Source: Dehalococcoidia bacterium (GTDB taxonomy: Bacteria; Chloroflexota; Dehalococcoidia; Lucifugimonadales; Lucifugimonadaceae). Taken from it: a DNA stretch of 39,571 bases. This document shows, piece by piece, positions 7,183 to 16,403 of the stretch. Location: assembly GCA_009693115.1 (NCBI GenBank), contig SHXW01000021.1, positions 1 to 39,571 of the forward strand, written 5' to 3'. Both the position numbers and the translations under genes were made by a program. Position 1 is the stretch's first letter. Each line of letters opens with the position of its first letter. The notes beneath the pieces were generated by a model. That model saw only the letters and a program-made list of their open reading frames with translations, had not been told where the DNA came from and ran no database searches.

Positions 7183-8370
7183 CTCAATGAAGACACCGGA
7201 GCCTACAGTTCTTCCACCCTCGCGGATGGCGAAGCGCAGGTTCTTCTCCAGGGCCACCGGGTACATCAACTCCACGTCCATGACCGTGTTGTCGCCAGGC
7301 ATCACCATTTCCACGCCCTCCGGAAGCTTTATCTCTCCCGTGACGTCAGTGGTGCGGATGTAGAACTGGGGCTTGTAACCGGAGAAGAACGGCGTGTGAC
7401 GGCCACCCTCTTCCTTTGTCAGAACGTACACCTGCGCCTTGGCCTTTGTGTACGGCACGAAGGAACCCGGTGCCGCCAGCACAGCGCCGCGGGCCACCTG
7501 CTCACGCTCGACGCCGCGGATCAGAAGGCCGACGGCGTCTCCCGCCATGCCTTCGCCCAGTGTCTTGTGGAACATCTCGACGCCGGTGACTGTGGTCTGG
7601 AGGGTCTTGCCGAAGCCGACGATCTCGATGCTGTCGCCGACCTTGCACTGGCCGCGCTCGATACGGCCTGTCACAACTGTGCCCCGGCCCTTGATGCCGA
7701 AGACGTCTTCAACCGGCATCAGGAACGGCAGGTTGACAGCGCGCTCGGGCACTGGGATGTAGTCGTCCACGGCCGCCATCAGGTCAAGGATGGCCTTGGA
7801 CCACGGGTTCTTCGGGTCATCGCCGTGCTCGAGGGCCTGCAGGCCTGACACACGGACGATCGGGATGTCATCTCCCGGGAAGCCGTGGCGGCTCAGGAGC
7901 TCGCGGACCTCAAGCTCGACGAGCTCGAGTAGTTCCTTGTCTTCCATCACGTCGCACTTGTTGAGGGCGACGACGATCCGGGGCACATTGACCTGGCGGG
8001 CCAGGAGGATGTGCTCACGGGTCTGGGGCATGGGGCCGTCCGGGGCGGAGACGACAAGGATCGCCCCGTCCATCTGGGCGGCGCCGGTGATCATGTTCTT
8101 GATGTAGTCGGCGTGCCCCGGGCAGTCAACGTGCGCGTAGTGGCGCTTGGCCGTCTCGTACTCGACGTGCGTGATCGAGATCGTGACACCGCGCTCCCGC
8201 TCTTCCGGCGCGTTGTCGATCGAGTCGTACGGACGGAACTGAATGTTTGGGTTGTTCGACGCCAGCACACGCGTGATAGCCGCTGTGAGGGTCGTCTTCC
8301 CGTGGTCAACGTGGCCAATGGTGCCAATGTTGATGTGGGGCTTGTTTCTTTCGAATATTTTCTTTGCCAT
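7162..8370 (-). CDS. tuf: Elongation factor Tu
   Basis: GTPase that delivers aminoacyl-tRNA to the ribosome. The 402-aa product has the G1 loop GHVDHGKT (19-26), the switch region [15 protein letters not shown], the G3 motif DCPGH, the G4 motif NKCD, and the two beta-barrel domains ([33 protein letters not shown]). It begins [20 protein letters not shown]. The gene directly follows three tRNA genes, an arrangement like E. coli tufB. Its 3' end has a 15-base direct repeat, and the TGA stop lies within the second copy (see findings). Confidence 0.98.
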   Translation of the reverse strand: MAKKIFERNKPHINIGTIGHVDHGKTTLTAAITRVLASNNPNIQFRPYDSIDNAPEERERGVTISITHVEYETAKRHYAHVDCPGHADYIKNMITGAAQMDGAILVVSAPDGPMPQTREHILLARQVNVPRIVVALNKCDVMEDKELLELVELEVRELLSRHGFPGDDIPIVRVSGLQALEHGDDPKNPWSKAILDLMAAVDDYIPVPERAVNLPFLMPVEDVFGIKGRGTVVTGRIERGQCKVGDSIEIVGFGKTLQTTVTGVEMFHKTLGEGMAGDAVGLLIRGVEREQVARGAVLAAPGSFVPYTKAKAQVYVLTKEEGGRHTPFFSGYKPQFYIRTTDVTGEIKLPEGVEMVMPGDNTVMDVELMYPVALEKNLRFAIREGGRTVGSGVFIELIKTTP

Positions 8371-8403
8371 GTCTCCGGGGCCTCCCGCCTGTTGATATTT
8401 CTA

Positions 8404-8480
8404 TGGAGCCCACAACCAGGCTCGAACTGGTGACCTCGTTCTTACCAAGAACGCGCTCTGCCGGACTGAGCTATGTGGGC
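8404..8480 (-). tRNA. tRNA-Thr (anticodon GGT)
   Basis: The acceptor stem pairs 8474-8480 with 8408-8414. The anticodon stem CGTTC/GAACG closes the loop TTGGTAA, giving anticodon GGT. The T-arm contains GTTCGAG, and CCA is encoded at 8404-8406. It is the tRNA gene nearest tuf, as thrT is in E. coli. Confidence 0.95.
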
Positions 8481-8512
8481 GCGCTTGCTGCACGTTCGCC
8501 GGTCTGCAGAAG

Positions 8513-8601
8513 TGGTGCAGAGGACAGGATTCGAACCTGTGTAGGCCGTTAAGGCCGGCGATTTTACAGACCGCTGGTATTAGCCGCTCACCCACCTCTG
8601 C
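8513..8601 (-). tRNA. tRNA-Tyr (anticodon GTA)
   Basis: The acceptor stem GCAGAGG/CCTCTGC pairs 8595-8601 with 8517-8523. The anticodon stem GCGGT/ATCGC closes the loop CTGTAAA, giving GTA. A long variable arm (GCCGGCCTTAACGGCC region) is typical of tRNA-Tyr, and CCA is encoded. Confidence 0.95.
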
Positions 8602-8699
8602 CCAAACTGGCATTCTAGCACGCGCCAGATCGCCAGAAAAGGACAAAAGACGATTTTCGTCCCGATCTCACGAACGGGCTACATTCCGCCTCTGCTGAC

Positions 8700-8774
8700 T
8701 GGAGCCCCGGGTCGGAATCGAACCGACGACCGGCCGATTACAAATCGGCTGCGCTACCGCTGCGCCACCGGGGC
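8700..8774 (-). tRNA. tRNA-Thr (anticodon TGT)
   Basis: The acceptor stem GCCCCGG/CCGGGGC pairs 8768-8774 with 8704-8710. The anticodon stem CCGAT/ATCGG closes the loop TTTGTAA, giving anticodon TGT. The T-loop is TTCGATT and CCA is encoded. It is the first gene of the tRNA-tuf operon. Confidence 0.95.
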
Positions 8775-8866
8775 TTGGCCCTCATCCGCCGTTAAACCTC
8801 GCCACTCTGCGCTTTTCTGCGTGCGCGCTGTGGCATAGCGCGTGCAGGACAAGGGCTGCACTTCGC

Positions 8867-8896
8867 ATAGTAGCTACGAGTCTCGTCATGGGTCAA
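8867..8896 (-). promoter_or_regulatory. Sigma70-type promoter of the tRNA-tuf-ribosomal operon
   Basis: On the minus strand, TTGACC (8891-8896) and TACTAT (8867-8872) are separated by 18 bases. The pair lies about 90 bases upstream of the first tRNA-Thr. Confidence 0.6.
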
Positions 8897-9032
8897 GACG
8901 GACACGGGCTGGGCAGTGCATCAATTTGAAACTTCGTTCATCTACGCCCACCCCCTCCCGGAGAGTGAGGTCCGACTCTGCACACTGCCATGAGATGCAG
9001 CGCGCTCCTCCCCGGCCCGGCCGGCCACCCGC

Positions 9033-9638
9033 TCACTCCCGGCTGAGCCCGTGCGTGTCATAGAACCTGTCGAGCAGCTTCGGACTGGAGAGGTCTATCA
9101 GGGGCACGCCCGCCGGGATCATCGGCAGCAGCCTCTCACCCCGCTGTCTGTACCGTCTTCTGCTTGTGATGTGCCACCAGAGCAGCGACTTCGGGCTGAA
9201 GAAGGTCAGGCGCCACGATTCGTAGTTTTCACCGCAGATCTTCTGCCTGTCCTTTGCGCGCTGCAACGAACGAATGAAGACCCTACAGAACATCACCCGC
9301 CACGGCATGTTCACCCATATGACGGTATCCGCCTGTCTGACAACAAGGTCGCCGATCTTGCCGTGGTACTGGCCGTCCACAACCCACCCGTCCGGCGCGG
9401 CGGCAATGGCGCCCTCCGTCTTCGCGCGCAACTCATCCGCGCTACTCTCCACCCAACCCGGTTTCCAATGCAGCGCGTCGAGCTCAATGAAGGTCAGGCG
9501 CAGTTTCACGGACAGGGCCCTGGCCAGAGTCGTCTTGCCTCCGCCTCCAACTATGGATATGCGCCGCCCAAGCGGGTGGTCCAATGGCACACGCGGGTCT
9601 GCCACACCGCCCACTGGCGCTCGTGCCGAGGCGCTCAC
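9033..9638 (-). CDS. P-loop kinase-like protein (FlaR/topology-modulation family)
   Basis: Putative nucleoside-monophosphate-kinase-fold ATPase of 201 aa. The core reads RRISIVGGGGKTTLARALS, FIELDALHWKPGW, WVVDGQYHGKIGDLVVRQADTVIWVNMPW and SLLWWHITSRRRYRQR, which is the pattern of proteins annotated as DNA topology modulation protein FlaR or adenylate-kinase-like. Their cellular role is poorly known. The P-loop is unusual: GGGGKT rather than the usual GxSGSGKT, two residues shorter. The start is a GTG whose last bases overlap the larC stop (GTGA overlap), so the two are translationally coupled. A start closer to RRISIVG cannot be excluded. Confidence 0.75.
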   Translation of the reverse strand: MSASARAPVGGVADPRVPLDHPLGRRISIVGGGGKTTLARALSVKLRLTFIELDALHWKPGWVESSADELRAKTEGAIAAAPDGWVVDGQYHGKIGDLVVRQADTVIWVNMPWRVMFCRVFIRSLQRAKDRQKICGENYESWRLTFFSPKSLLWWHITSRRRYRQRGERLLPMIPAGVPLIDLSSPKLLDRFYDTHGLSRE

Positions 9639-10948
9639 CGCTTCTTGCCTGCGATCCAGTGCATTGCCTCCGCCTGCACACGCCTCATCACTTCCTGCAA
9701 AGGGACCCCGGTGCGGAGAGAGACTTCACGGCAGACCTCATATTCCGGAGATGCCTCCAGTATCTCCCCTCCGAGCCTCTTGACCTTCACCGGCACCCTG
9801 CCGAACTCGGACTCAACTGTGATGACCTCACGTTCAGCCTCATACCGTTCAACAGGCCTGACGCGCACTCCCAAAGTGGAGGTCTCCTTCAGTACCACGT
9901 TCACACATGCAGCGGATGCGCCGTCCGGGACGAGAGCCGAGAGAAGGACCCCGGGCCTGTTTTTCTTCATCTGGATGGGCGTGAACCATACGTCGAGCGC
10001 TCCAGCCTCGAAGAGCCGCTCCTGGGCGAACCCGAGCGCCTCGCCGGGCGTGTCGTCAAGGTTCGTCTCGATCAGCGCCAGCCCGCCCCGCAGGGACGCG
10101 CCGCCCACGGTTGCGGCTATCGCTGAAGCCGACACCGCTCGTCCTGCTGAATTAAGATCGGTGGAGTTGCCAGAGCGGCTGGGGCCATCTGCGCCACCAT
10201 CAGGAGTGCCAACAGACTCGCCCACCCACAGGCCCAGCACGTTGGGATACCCGGCCGGGTCGCGCTGGCCCGCGCCGTAACAGGCACGCTCCGGTGTGAA
10301 CGAAACAGGCCGGAAGTCCGCGAGTGTGGCGATGATGGCCGCACCCGTCGGAGTGACCGCTTCACCCACCGGCTGGCCCGACCCGCCTGCGCGCACAGGG
10401 ACACCCCGCGCCATGTATATCTTCTGCGTCGCTGGCGCGGTGGCCGATGCAACTCCGTGGCTGCTTTTTGACATCCCCGAACTGACCGGGAACGGCGATG
10501 CGTGCAACTTCCCTATCCCGAGCAGCCTCAGCCCAATTACCGAGCCCACCACATCCACAAGTGTGTCCACGCTCCCCAGTTCATGCAGGTGGGCACCGAG
10601 CGCGCCCTCGCCGGCATGGGCCTCTGCCTCTGCGGCCTTGAGCGTGGCAAAGACGGCGAGCGCGGACCTCTTGTCTGAGACCGGCAACGTCGAACCCTGC
10701 ACCGTCGCCTCGAAGTCGTCGAAGGTGCGCGTGCGCTCGCCTTCGGCGTCTGTCTCGACCGCGATGAGAGTCGCGTTCACCGCGCCCCGGCGTACCTTTT
10801 TTGCAGATAGCGCGTAGCCGCTCGCAGGGGCCTTTGCCAGCTCGGAGCAGAGCTCCTTGAGGTCCACCCCGGCATCAACGAGCGCGCCAAGCAGCATGTC
10901 GCCGCTCGCGCCGCCGATCATGTCCAAGTATCCGACTCTTGTACCCAC
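9635..10948 (-). CDS. larC: Nickel-pincer cofactor nickel insertase LarC
   Basis: LarC inserts nickel into the pyridinium-dithiocarboxylate precursor made by LarB and LarE, producing the nickel-pincer nucleotide used by lactate racemase LarA and relatives. The protein is about 437 aa. Its N-terminal motif YLDMIGGASGDMLLGALVDAGV matches the family's YxDxxxGxSGDMxLGA. HLHELGSVDTLVDVVG, VTPTGAAII and the C-terminal LETNLDD-like IETNLDDTPGE are also typical. The GTG at 10946-10948 is chosen because it places YLD at the expected position near the N-terminus; the open frame goes on to 11041. Unlike the split larC1/larC2 of lactobacilli it is one continuous frame. It lies downstream of larE and is coupled to the P-loop gene. 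Confidence 0.88.
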   Translation of the reverse strand: MGTRVGYLDMIGGASGDMLLGALVDAGVDLKELCSELAKAPASGYALSAKKVRRGAVNATLIAVETDAEGERTRTFDDFEATVQGSTLPVSDKRSALAVFATLKAAEAEAHAGEGALGAHLHELGSVDTLVDVVGSVIGLRLLGIGKLHASPFPVSSGMSKSSHGVASATAPATQKIYMARGVPVRAGGSGQPVGEAVTPTGAAIIATLADFRPVSFTPERACYGAGQRDPAGYPNVLGLWVGESVGTPDGGADGPSRSGNSTDLNSAGRAVSASAIAATVGGASLRGGLALIETNLDDTPGEALGFAQERLFEAGALDVWFTPIQMKKNRPGVLLSALVPDGASAACVNVVLKETSTLGVRVRPVERYEAEREVITVESEFGRVPVKVKRLGGEILEASPEYEVCREVSLRTGVPLQEVMRRVQAEAMHWIAGKKR

Positions 10949-11245
10949 GGGCCAATGATAGATGGAGGGGCGGGCGCATGGCGCGTCCGCCAGCACCCTC
11001 ATCCCGTCACACAGCTCGCCTGGTACCCGGTACCGATGCAAACGGTACGGAGCGCAGGGGCATGACGTTCATTGCAGGCGTGTCCGTGCCTGAACGACCG
11101 GGTTCAACATGAGTGTCGGGTCCCTCGACTGCGCTCGGGAAGAGGGTGGCCGTTGACTGACCATGTTGCAGAAGATGGCCCCATCACCAACCCGCGACCC
11201 ACACCCTTCACCCTCTCCCTGCAAGGGAGAGGGAATCGCCACCTT
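10949..11245 (-). other. larE-larC spacer with palindromic repeat
   Basis: About 300 bases without a credible gene. It contains one of the cleanest copies of the dispersed palindrome, CCCTCTCCCTGCAAGGGAGAGGG, at about 11210-11233. Confidence 0.5.
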
Positions 11246-12118
11246 TCAGGCGCGCTGTTTAACGACACCCTCGTTCAGGCTGCCGGACTTGAACCCGGCG
11301 AGGTCGAGTGTGGCCCAGCGGTAGCCCGCAGCCTTCACGCCCTTGAGCGCGGCATCGCGAAGCTCAGTGTCGGCGAAGCGTGCTATCTCCGCCGCGGGGA
11401 CTTCAATACGGGCAACGTCCCCGTGGTGGCGCACGCGCACTTCCCGGAACCCGAGCGAGCGCAGCGCAGCCTCCGCCCTGCCAATCTTCGTCAGCGCCTC
11501 CTGCGATACAGGTGTGCCGTACGGGATGCGCGACGACAGGCACGGCTGCGCCGGCTTGTCCCACGTCGGCAGTCCCAGCGCGAGCGAAAGTTCTCTTATC
11601 TCAGCCTTACTCAACCCGGCGTCAACAAGCGGGGCCTTCACCGCGTACTGCCTCGCCGCGTCCATGCCGGGGCGGTAGTCACCCAGATCGTCGGTGTTTG
11701 CGCCGTTGGCGACCACCGCGAAGCCTTCCGCCCGGGCGATCTCGCCCAGGCGCGTGTAAAGCTCGTTCTTGCAGAAGTAGCAGCGACGGACGTCATTCGC
11801 GACGTACCGCGGATCGTGCATTTCTTGTGTCTCGATGACACGGTGGTTCCAGCCTCGTGCGCGGGCTAGCGCGGACGCGTCATCCAGCTCCCCAGAGGCG
11901 AGACTCGGCGAGCTCGCCGTAATGGCCAGGGCCTTCTCACCCAGAGCTTCATGAGCGACGGCGGCAAGAAAAGAAGAGTCCACGCCGCCTGAGTAGGCGA
12001 CTATGACCGACCCGTATCCGCGCAACATGTCCCGCACGCGCTGAAGTTTGCCAACAGGCGTCAGGGCGGTTTCACTGCCGCCCGTGGGAGAGGCCTTTTG
12101 AGTGACCGGGTTTGTCAT
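11246..12118 (-). CDS. larE: ATP-dependent sulfur transferase LarE
   Basis: LarE adenylates the biscarboxylated nicotinate mononucleotide and supplies sulfur for the nickel-pincer cofactor. The 290-aa product has the PP-loop pyrophosphatase motif SGGVDSS (43-49), NGANTDDLGDYRPG, and PCLSSRIPYG with C193, which aligns with the functional cysteine of Lactiplantibacillus LarE. C113 and C116 (RRCYFCKNEL) provide two more cysteines, raising the possibility of an iron-sulfur-cluster type that does not sacrifice its own sulfur. The ATG at 12116-12118 has GGAG six bases upstream and overlaps the end of radA by 47 bases. larC is next downstream; no larB or larA is in the window. Confidence 0.92.
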   Translation of the reverse strand: MTNPVTQKASPTGGSETALTPVGKLQRVRDMLRGYGSVIVAYSGGVDSSFLAAVAHEALGEKALAITASSPSLASGELDDASALARARGWNHRVIETQEMHDPRYVANDVRRCYFCKNELYTRLGEIARAEGFAVVANGANTDDLGDYRPGMDAARQYAVKAPLVDAGLSKAEIRELSLALGLPTWDKPAQPCLSSRIPYGTPVSQEALTKIGRAEAALRSLGFREVRVRHHGDVARIEVPAAEIARFADTELRDAALKGVKAAGYRWATLDLAGFKSGSLNEGVVKQRA

Positions 12119-13559
12119 CTGGCTCCGGGATGGCGGCGCGGACAGCTTCCGATAGCGTCGCCACTGCGATCATACCCTTCGTCCCGCGCCCAGAGGGGGC
12201 ATCGCGGCCCGTCGCAATCCCATCTTCCGCGTCCCTGCCGCCTTCGGGCAGCAGGCACCCATTGAACCCCAGACGGCGTGCCTCGGATGCACGCCTTGAT
12301 GGCTGCGGCACGGGACGCAGCTCCCCGCCAAGCCCCACCTCCCCTGCCGCCGCCATTCCGGGGTCAACCGGCCTGTCGGTCAGGCTGGACACGATCGCCA
12401 GGGCAACTGCCAGGTCAGCGGCGGGCTCGCGCACCCGCAGTCCGCCGGCCACGTTCACAACAATGTCGCTCGTGGCGACAGGCAGGCGAAGGCGTTTGGT
12501 CAGCACAGCCGAGATCAGCAACAGACGCGACATTTCTATGCCGTTGGACACGCGCCTCGGAGACGGCAGCGCAGAAGGGGTCACGAGAGCCTGTATCTCC
12601 ACGGTGATCAGCCGTGTGCCCTCCAAGATCGTCGCCACGGCGGATCCTGGAGTTGATGCCTGCCTGTGTGCCAGGAAAAGCTGCGAAGGGTCCGCCACCT
12701 CCGCCAGGCCGTCGCCACGCATCTCGAACACACCGATCTCATCGGTCGGCCCGAAGCGGTTCTTCACACCCCGGAGCAGGCGCAAAACACCGCCCGGCTC
12801 GCCCTCCATCTGCAGTACCGCATCCACCATGTGCTCAAGGACCTTCGGCCCGGCGATGGCGCCGTCCTTGGTCACATGCCCGGTCAAGACCAGAGCCGCG
12901 CCGCTCATGCGTGCCTGCTCAGAAAGGTATGCCGCGCTCTCGCGAATCTGCGTGACTGTGCCCCTCGATGACGCGCCACCCGCGCCCAGGCCAGCCACGC
13001 CGTCCGTCAGATAAGCGGTCTGGATGGAGTCCACGATCACCACGGCAGGATGCTTCGAACCCATGTGGGCAGCGATCTCGGAGCAATCACCCGTACCGAT
13101 CAGGTGCACGCCCTTGCCTTCGAGCCCGAGCCTGCCTGCCCTCAGTTTGATCTGGCCTGCCGACTCTTCACCGGAGGCGTATAGCACCGTCCTGCCCTGC
13201 CGCGCGATGGCCGCTGCGGTCTGCAGGAGGAGGGTGGATTTGCCTATTCCTGGGTCGCCGGCGATAAGCGCGGTCGAGCCCGGCACCATGCCACCGCCGA
13301 GTACTCGATCCAGTTCGCCGATGCCCGTCGCGATCCTGGGGGCATCATCGCCGGGGACCTCTGAAAGTTCAACAGACTCCAGTTCGGGCGCGATGACGGG
13401 CGATGTGAATCGCCTGCCCGCAGTGTGAACCGCGGCCGCAGCGGCGTGCTCGTCAACCGAGTTCCACGTGCCGCACCGCGAACATCTGCCCTCCCACTTC
13501 GAAGGGGTGTGGCCGCAGTTACGGCAAACGTATGTTGTTTTTAGAGCGGCGCGTTTCAT
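12072..13559 (-). CDS. radA: DNA repair protein RadA
   Basis: RecA-related ATPase that promotes branch migration in recombinational repair. The 495-aa product starts MKRAALKTTYVCRNCGH. It has a four-cysteine zinc ribbon (C12, C15, C26, C29) and a Walker A GDPGIGKST (101-109). The RadA hallmark KNRFGPTDEIGVFEM and a C-terminal Lon-protease-like domain (VNVAGGLRVREPAADLAVALAI) complete the architecture. It is about 40 residues longer than E. coli RadA (about 460 aa), the excess being mainly in the last 60 residues. Its last 47 bases overlap larE. Confidence 0.96.
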   Translation of the reverse strand: MKRAALKTTYVCRNCGHTPSKWEGRCSRCGTWNSVDEHAAAAAVHTAGRRFTSPVIAPELESVELSEVPGDDAPRIATGIGELDRVLGGGMVPGSTALIAGDPGIGKSTLLLQTAAAIARQGRTVLYASGEESAGQIKLRAGRLGLEGKGVHLIGTGDCSEIAAHMGSKHPAVVIVDSIQTAYLTDGVAGLGAGGASSRGTVTQIRESAAYLSEQARMSGAALVLTGHVTKDGAIAGPKVLEHMVDAVLQMEGEPGGVLRLLRGVKNRFGPTDEIGVFEMRGDGLAEVADPSQLFLAHRQASTPGSAVATILEGTRLITVEIQALVTPSALPSPRRVSNGIEMSRLLLISAVLTKRLRLPVATSDIVVNVAGGLRVREPAADLAVALAIVSSLTDRPVDPGMAAAGEVGLGGELRPVPQPSRRASEARRLGFNGCLLPEGGRDAEDGIATGRDAPSGRGTKGMIAVATLSEAVRAAIPEPDDKPGHSKGLSHGRQ

Positions 13560-13880
13560 GGTCGGTGCAAAGTATCTGCGGCGCCCGCCCGAACTGCAAA
13601 CCGGGTGTCAGTATGTGCCCCGGCCCCTTTCCGCTCGCCCCTGGCCTGCCAGGGGGCCCCATCATTCCGAACCGAAGTGTGAGGAATCCAGGGAGACGGC
13701 CTACGCCTGACCCATCCCCAGATCCCTCGGCCATGCCAGGCCTCGGGATGACTGGCGCTGTGCCGTCGCCTGCGTTAAACAGCACCGGCCACCCCTGCGA
13801 GTGGCCGGTGCGCGTTGTCATTTATGCCCTCAACACCCACCTGCGGCGGGTACCCCCCTCCCGGCGGGAGAGGGGGCAGG
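13560..13880 (-). other. clpC-radA spacer
   Basis: About 320 bases with the clpC terminator (13782-13811) and a copy of the dispersed palindrome next to the clpC stop (about 13851-13879). The radA promoter should lie here but I cannot identify it with confidence. Confidence 0.4.
13775..13811 (-). terminator. Terminator after clpC
   Basis: An 11-bp perfect stem (13782-13792 with 13801-13811, 8-nt loop). On the minus strand it is followed by TGTTTAA. It lies 70 bases past the clpC stop. Confidence 0.75.
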
Positions 13881-16358
13881 CTACCCGGCTGTTGCCGGAT
13901 GCTTGACCTTCGGCGTGGTGACAGAGACGTTGCCGTCGCCGTCTATGTCCATCTCGACAACATCGCCCGGCTTGAAGTTGCCCCGTAGCAACTCCTCGGA
14001 CAGCACGTCTTCGAGCTTGTCCTGGATCAGGCGGCGCAGGGGGCGGGCGCCGAACTTGGGGTCGTAACCCTTTTCGGCGAGCCAGTCCCTTGTGCGATCC
14101 GTGACCTGCAGGACCATCCCCTTTTCAAGCACCTGCTTCTGCACTTCCTTGAGTTGGAGGTCCACGATCTCAAGAGTGTGTTCCCGGCTCAGCGGGTGGA
14201 ACACAACGGCGGAGTCAATCCGGTTCAGGAACTCTGGACGGAAGGCCCTCTTGACCTCATCCATCACCTTGTCCTTCATTCGTTCGTATTCGACCGCATT
14301 CTGGCGCATCTCGCCGCCGGAGGTGAAGCCCAGGTACTGCTGGTTCTTGATCAGGTCGGACCCGAGGTTGGAGGTCATCACGAGGACTGTGTTCTTGAAG
14401 TCCACGCGGCGGCCCCTGGAGTCAGTCAACTGTCCGTCTTCAAAGATCTGGAGCAGGATGTTGAACACGTCTGGGTGCGCCTTCTCGATCTCGTCGAAAA
14501 GGATCACAGTGTAAGAGCGGCGGCGCACCTGCTCGGTGAGTTGGCCGCCCTCGTCGAAGCCGATGTACCCCGGGGGGGCGCCCACTAGCCGCGAAACGGA
14601 GTGCCGCTCCATGTATTCGGACATGTCCAGCCGGATCATGGAGTCCTCTGAGCCGAACAGGAACTCGGCCAGCTTTTTCACAAGGTGTGTCTTTCCTACG
14701 CCTGTGGGGCCCAGGAACAGGAACACACCTATCGGCCGTTTGGGGTTCTTGATCCCTGCGCGGGAGCGACGAACCGCCTTTGAGACCGTCTTGATCGCCT
14801 CTTCCTGGCCTACGACAGTGCCCTGAAGAGCCGTTTCCATCTTGAGCAGGCGCTGGCTCTCCGCGACATCCAGACGAGTGACCGGGATGCGGGTCCACAT
14901 GGAGACGACCTCTGCGATGTCCTCCGCGCCGACCCTAACCTTTTCGCCCTCCGGCAGCGCGCCCTTCCAGTCCTTCTCCAGTTTTTCCACGGATGCCGCC
15001 TGGACAAGCTCTTTTTCGCGCAGCGCGGCGGCAGCGTCATACTGCTGCACGGATATGGCCTTGTCCTTCTCCTTGCGGAGTTCATCAAGCAGCTTCTGCG
15101 CCTCTTTGAGGGCGCGTGGCGCCGTACCGCGCTTGATGCGGACGCGCGACCCGGCCTCGTCTATCAGATCTATTGCCTTGTCAGGCATCTGACGGTCAGC
15201 GATGTACCTTTCAGCCAGATGGGCGGCGGCCTCCAGGGCATCATCTGTGATCTCCAGCTTGTGGTGATCTTCATAGCGGGACTTGATGCCACGCAGGATT
15301 TTCAGAGTGTGGGGCACATCAGGCGGGTCAACGTAGACCGGCTGGAAGCGGCGTTCGAGGGCAGGGTCGCGCTCGACGTGCTTGCGGTAATCGTCCGACG
15401 TCGTCGCGCCCACCACCTGAAGTTCACCCCGTGCCAGCGCTGGCTTGAGGATGTTGGCGGCGTCCACCGCACCCTCGGCCGCGCCCGCTCCGACCATGGT
15501 GTGCATCTCATCAATGAATAGGATGCAGTTCGCCGAACTCTTCAGTTCGTTTATGACCTTTTTCAGGCGTTCTTCAAATTCACCCCGGTACTTTGTGCCG
15601 GCCACTAGAGCGCCCATGTCCAGAGTGACGACGCGCTTGCCCTGTAGTGTGTCCGGCACGTCGCCGCTGATTATCTGCTGGGCAAGTTTTTCCACTATGG
15701 CAGTCTTGCCGACGCCAGGCTCGCCAATCAGCACAGGGTTGTTCTTTGTGCGGCGGCTCAGGATCTGAACGACTCGCTCCAGTTCGATATCGCGGCCCAC
15801 CACAGGGTCCAGCTTGCCTTCGCGGGCCAGATTGGTCAGGTCCACACCAAGTTCGTCCAGAGTAGGGGTGCGGGTCGGGGTCTTGGTCTGCTGACCCGTA
15901 ACCTGCTGCCCTGCGCTCTGGGTCAGGATCTTGTTGGTTTCGGCACGAACCTTGTCCAGGGTCACACCCAGGCTTTCAAGAACACCCGCGGCCACGCCCT
16001 CACCCTCTCGCATCAGCCCTATGAGGAGGTGCTCCGTGCCGATGTAGTGAGTGTTCATCCGGCGCGCTTCGTCCACCGCCAGTTCAATGACCTTCTTGGC
16101 GCGCGGCGTGAGGCCGATTTCACCGGGCGCGGGACGTTCGCCCTTGCCGATGATGAACTCGACGGCGGAGCGGATCTTTGGCAGTTCCACGTTCAGGTTT
16201 GCGAGAACCTTGGCCGCAACTCCCTCGGTCTCGCGTACGAGGCCAAGGAGGACGTGTTCCGTCCCAATGTAGTTGTGGTTGAAGCGTTGAGCCTCTTCCT
16301 GCGCCAAGGAAAGGACCCGGCGTGCTCGTTCCGAGAACTTTTCAAATCTGCTCGGCAT
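13881..16358 (-). CDS. clpC: ATP-dependent Clp protease ATP-binding subunit ClpC
   Basis: Hexameric AAA+ unfoldase that feeds proteins to ClpP. The 825-aa product has two N-terminal Clp repeats (about 1-150) and AAA+ domain 1 with Walker A GEPGVGKT (212-219). A middle region follows with a UVR-like coiled segment (about 425-460), which distinguishes ClpC from ClpB and ClpA. AAA+ domain 2 has Walker A GPTGVGKT (550-557), and a C-terminal D2-small domain closes the protein. The ATG at 16356-16358 has GGAGG a few bases upstream. It starts 45 bases after rpsA, so the two are probably co-transcribed. No clpP or mcsAB genes are nearby. Confidence 0.97.
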   Translation of the reverse strand: MPSRFEKFSERARRVLSLAQEEAQRFNHNYIGTEHVLLGLVRETEGVAAKVLANLNVELPKIRSAVEFIIGKGERPAPGEIGLTPRAKKVIELAVDEARRMNTHYIGTEHLLIGLMREGEGVAAGVLESLGVTLDKVRAETNKILTQSAGQQVTGQQTKTPTRTPTLDELGVDLTNLAREGKLDPVVGRDIELERVVQILSRRTKNNPVLIGEPGVGKTAIVEKLAQQIISGDVPDTLQGKRVVTLDMGALVAGTKYRGEFEERLKKVINELKSSANCILFIDEMHTMVGAGAAEGAVDAANILKPALARGELQVVGATTSDDYRKHVERDPALERRFQPVYVDPPDVPHTLKILRGIKSRYEDHHKLEITDDALEAAAHLAERYIADRQMPDKAIDLIDEAGSRVRIKRGTAPRALKEAQKLLDELRKEKDKAISVQQYDAAAALREKELVQAASVEKLEKDWKGALPEGEKVRVGAEDIAEVVSMWTRIPVTRLDVAESQRLLKMETALQGTVVGQEEAIKTVSKAVRRSRAGIKNPKRPIGVFLFLGPTGVGKTHLVKKLAEFLFGSEDSMIRLDMSEYMERHSVSRLVGAPPGYIGFDEGGQLTEQVRRRSYTVILFDEIEKAHPDVFNILLQIFEDGQLTDSRGRRVDFKNTVLVMTSNLGSDLIKNQQYLGFTSGGEMRQNAVEYERMKDKVMDEVKRAFRPEFLNRIDSAVVFHPLSREHTLEIVDLQLKEVQKQVLEKGMVLQVTDRTRDWLAEKGYDPKFGARPLRRLIQDKLEDVLSEELLRGNFKPGDVVEMDIDGDGNVSVTTPKVKHPATAG

Positions 16359-16403
16359 GATTAGCCTCCACGCGAGCCGGCGCTTTGCTTGTTGATGCTC
16401 GCG

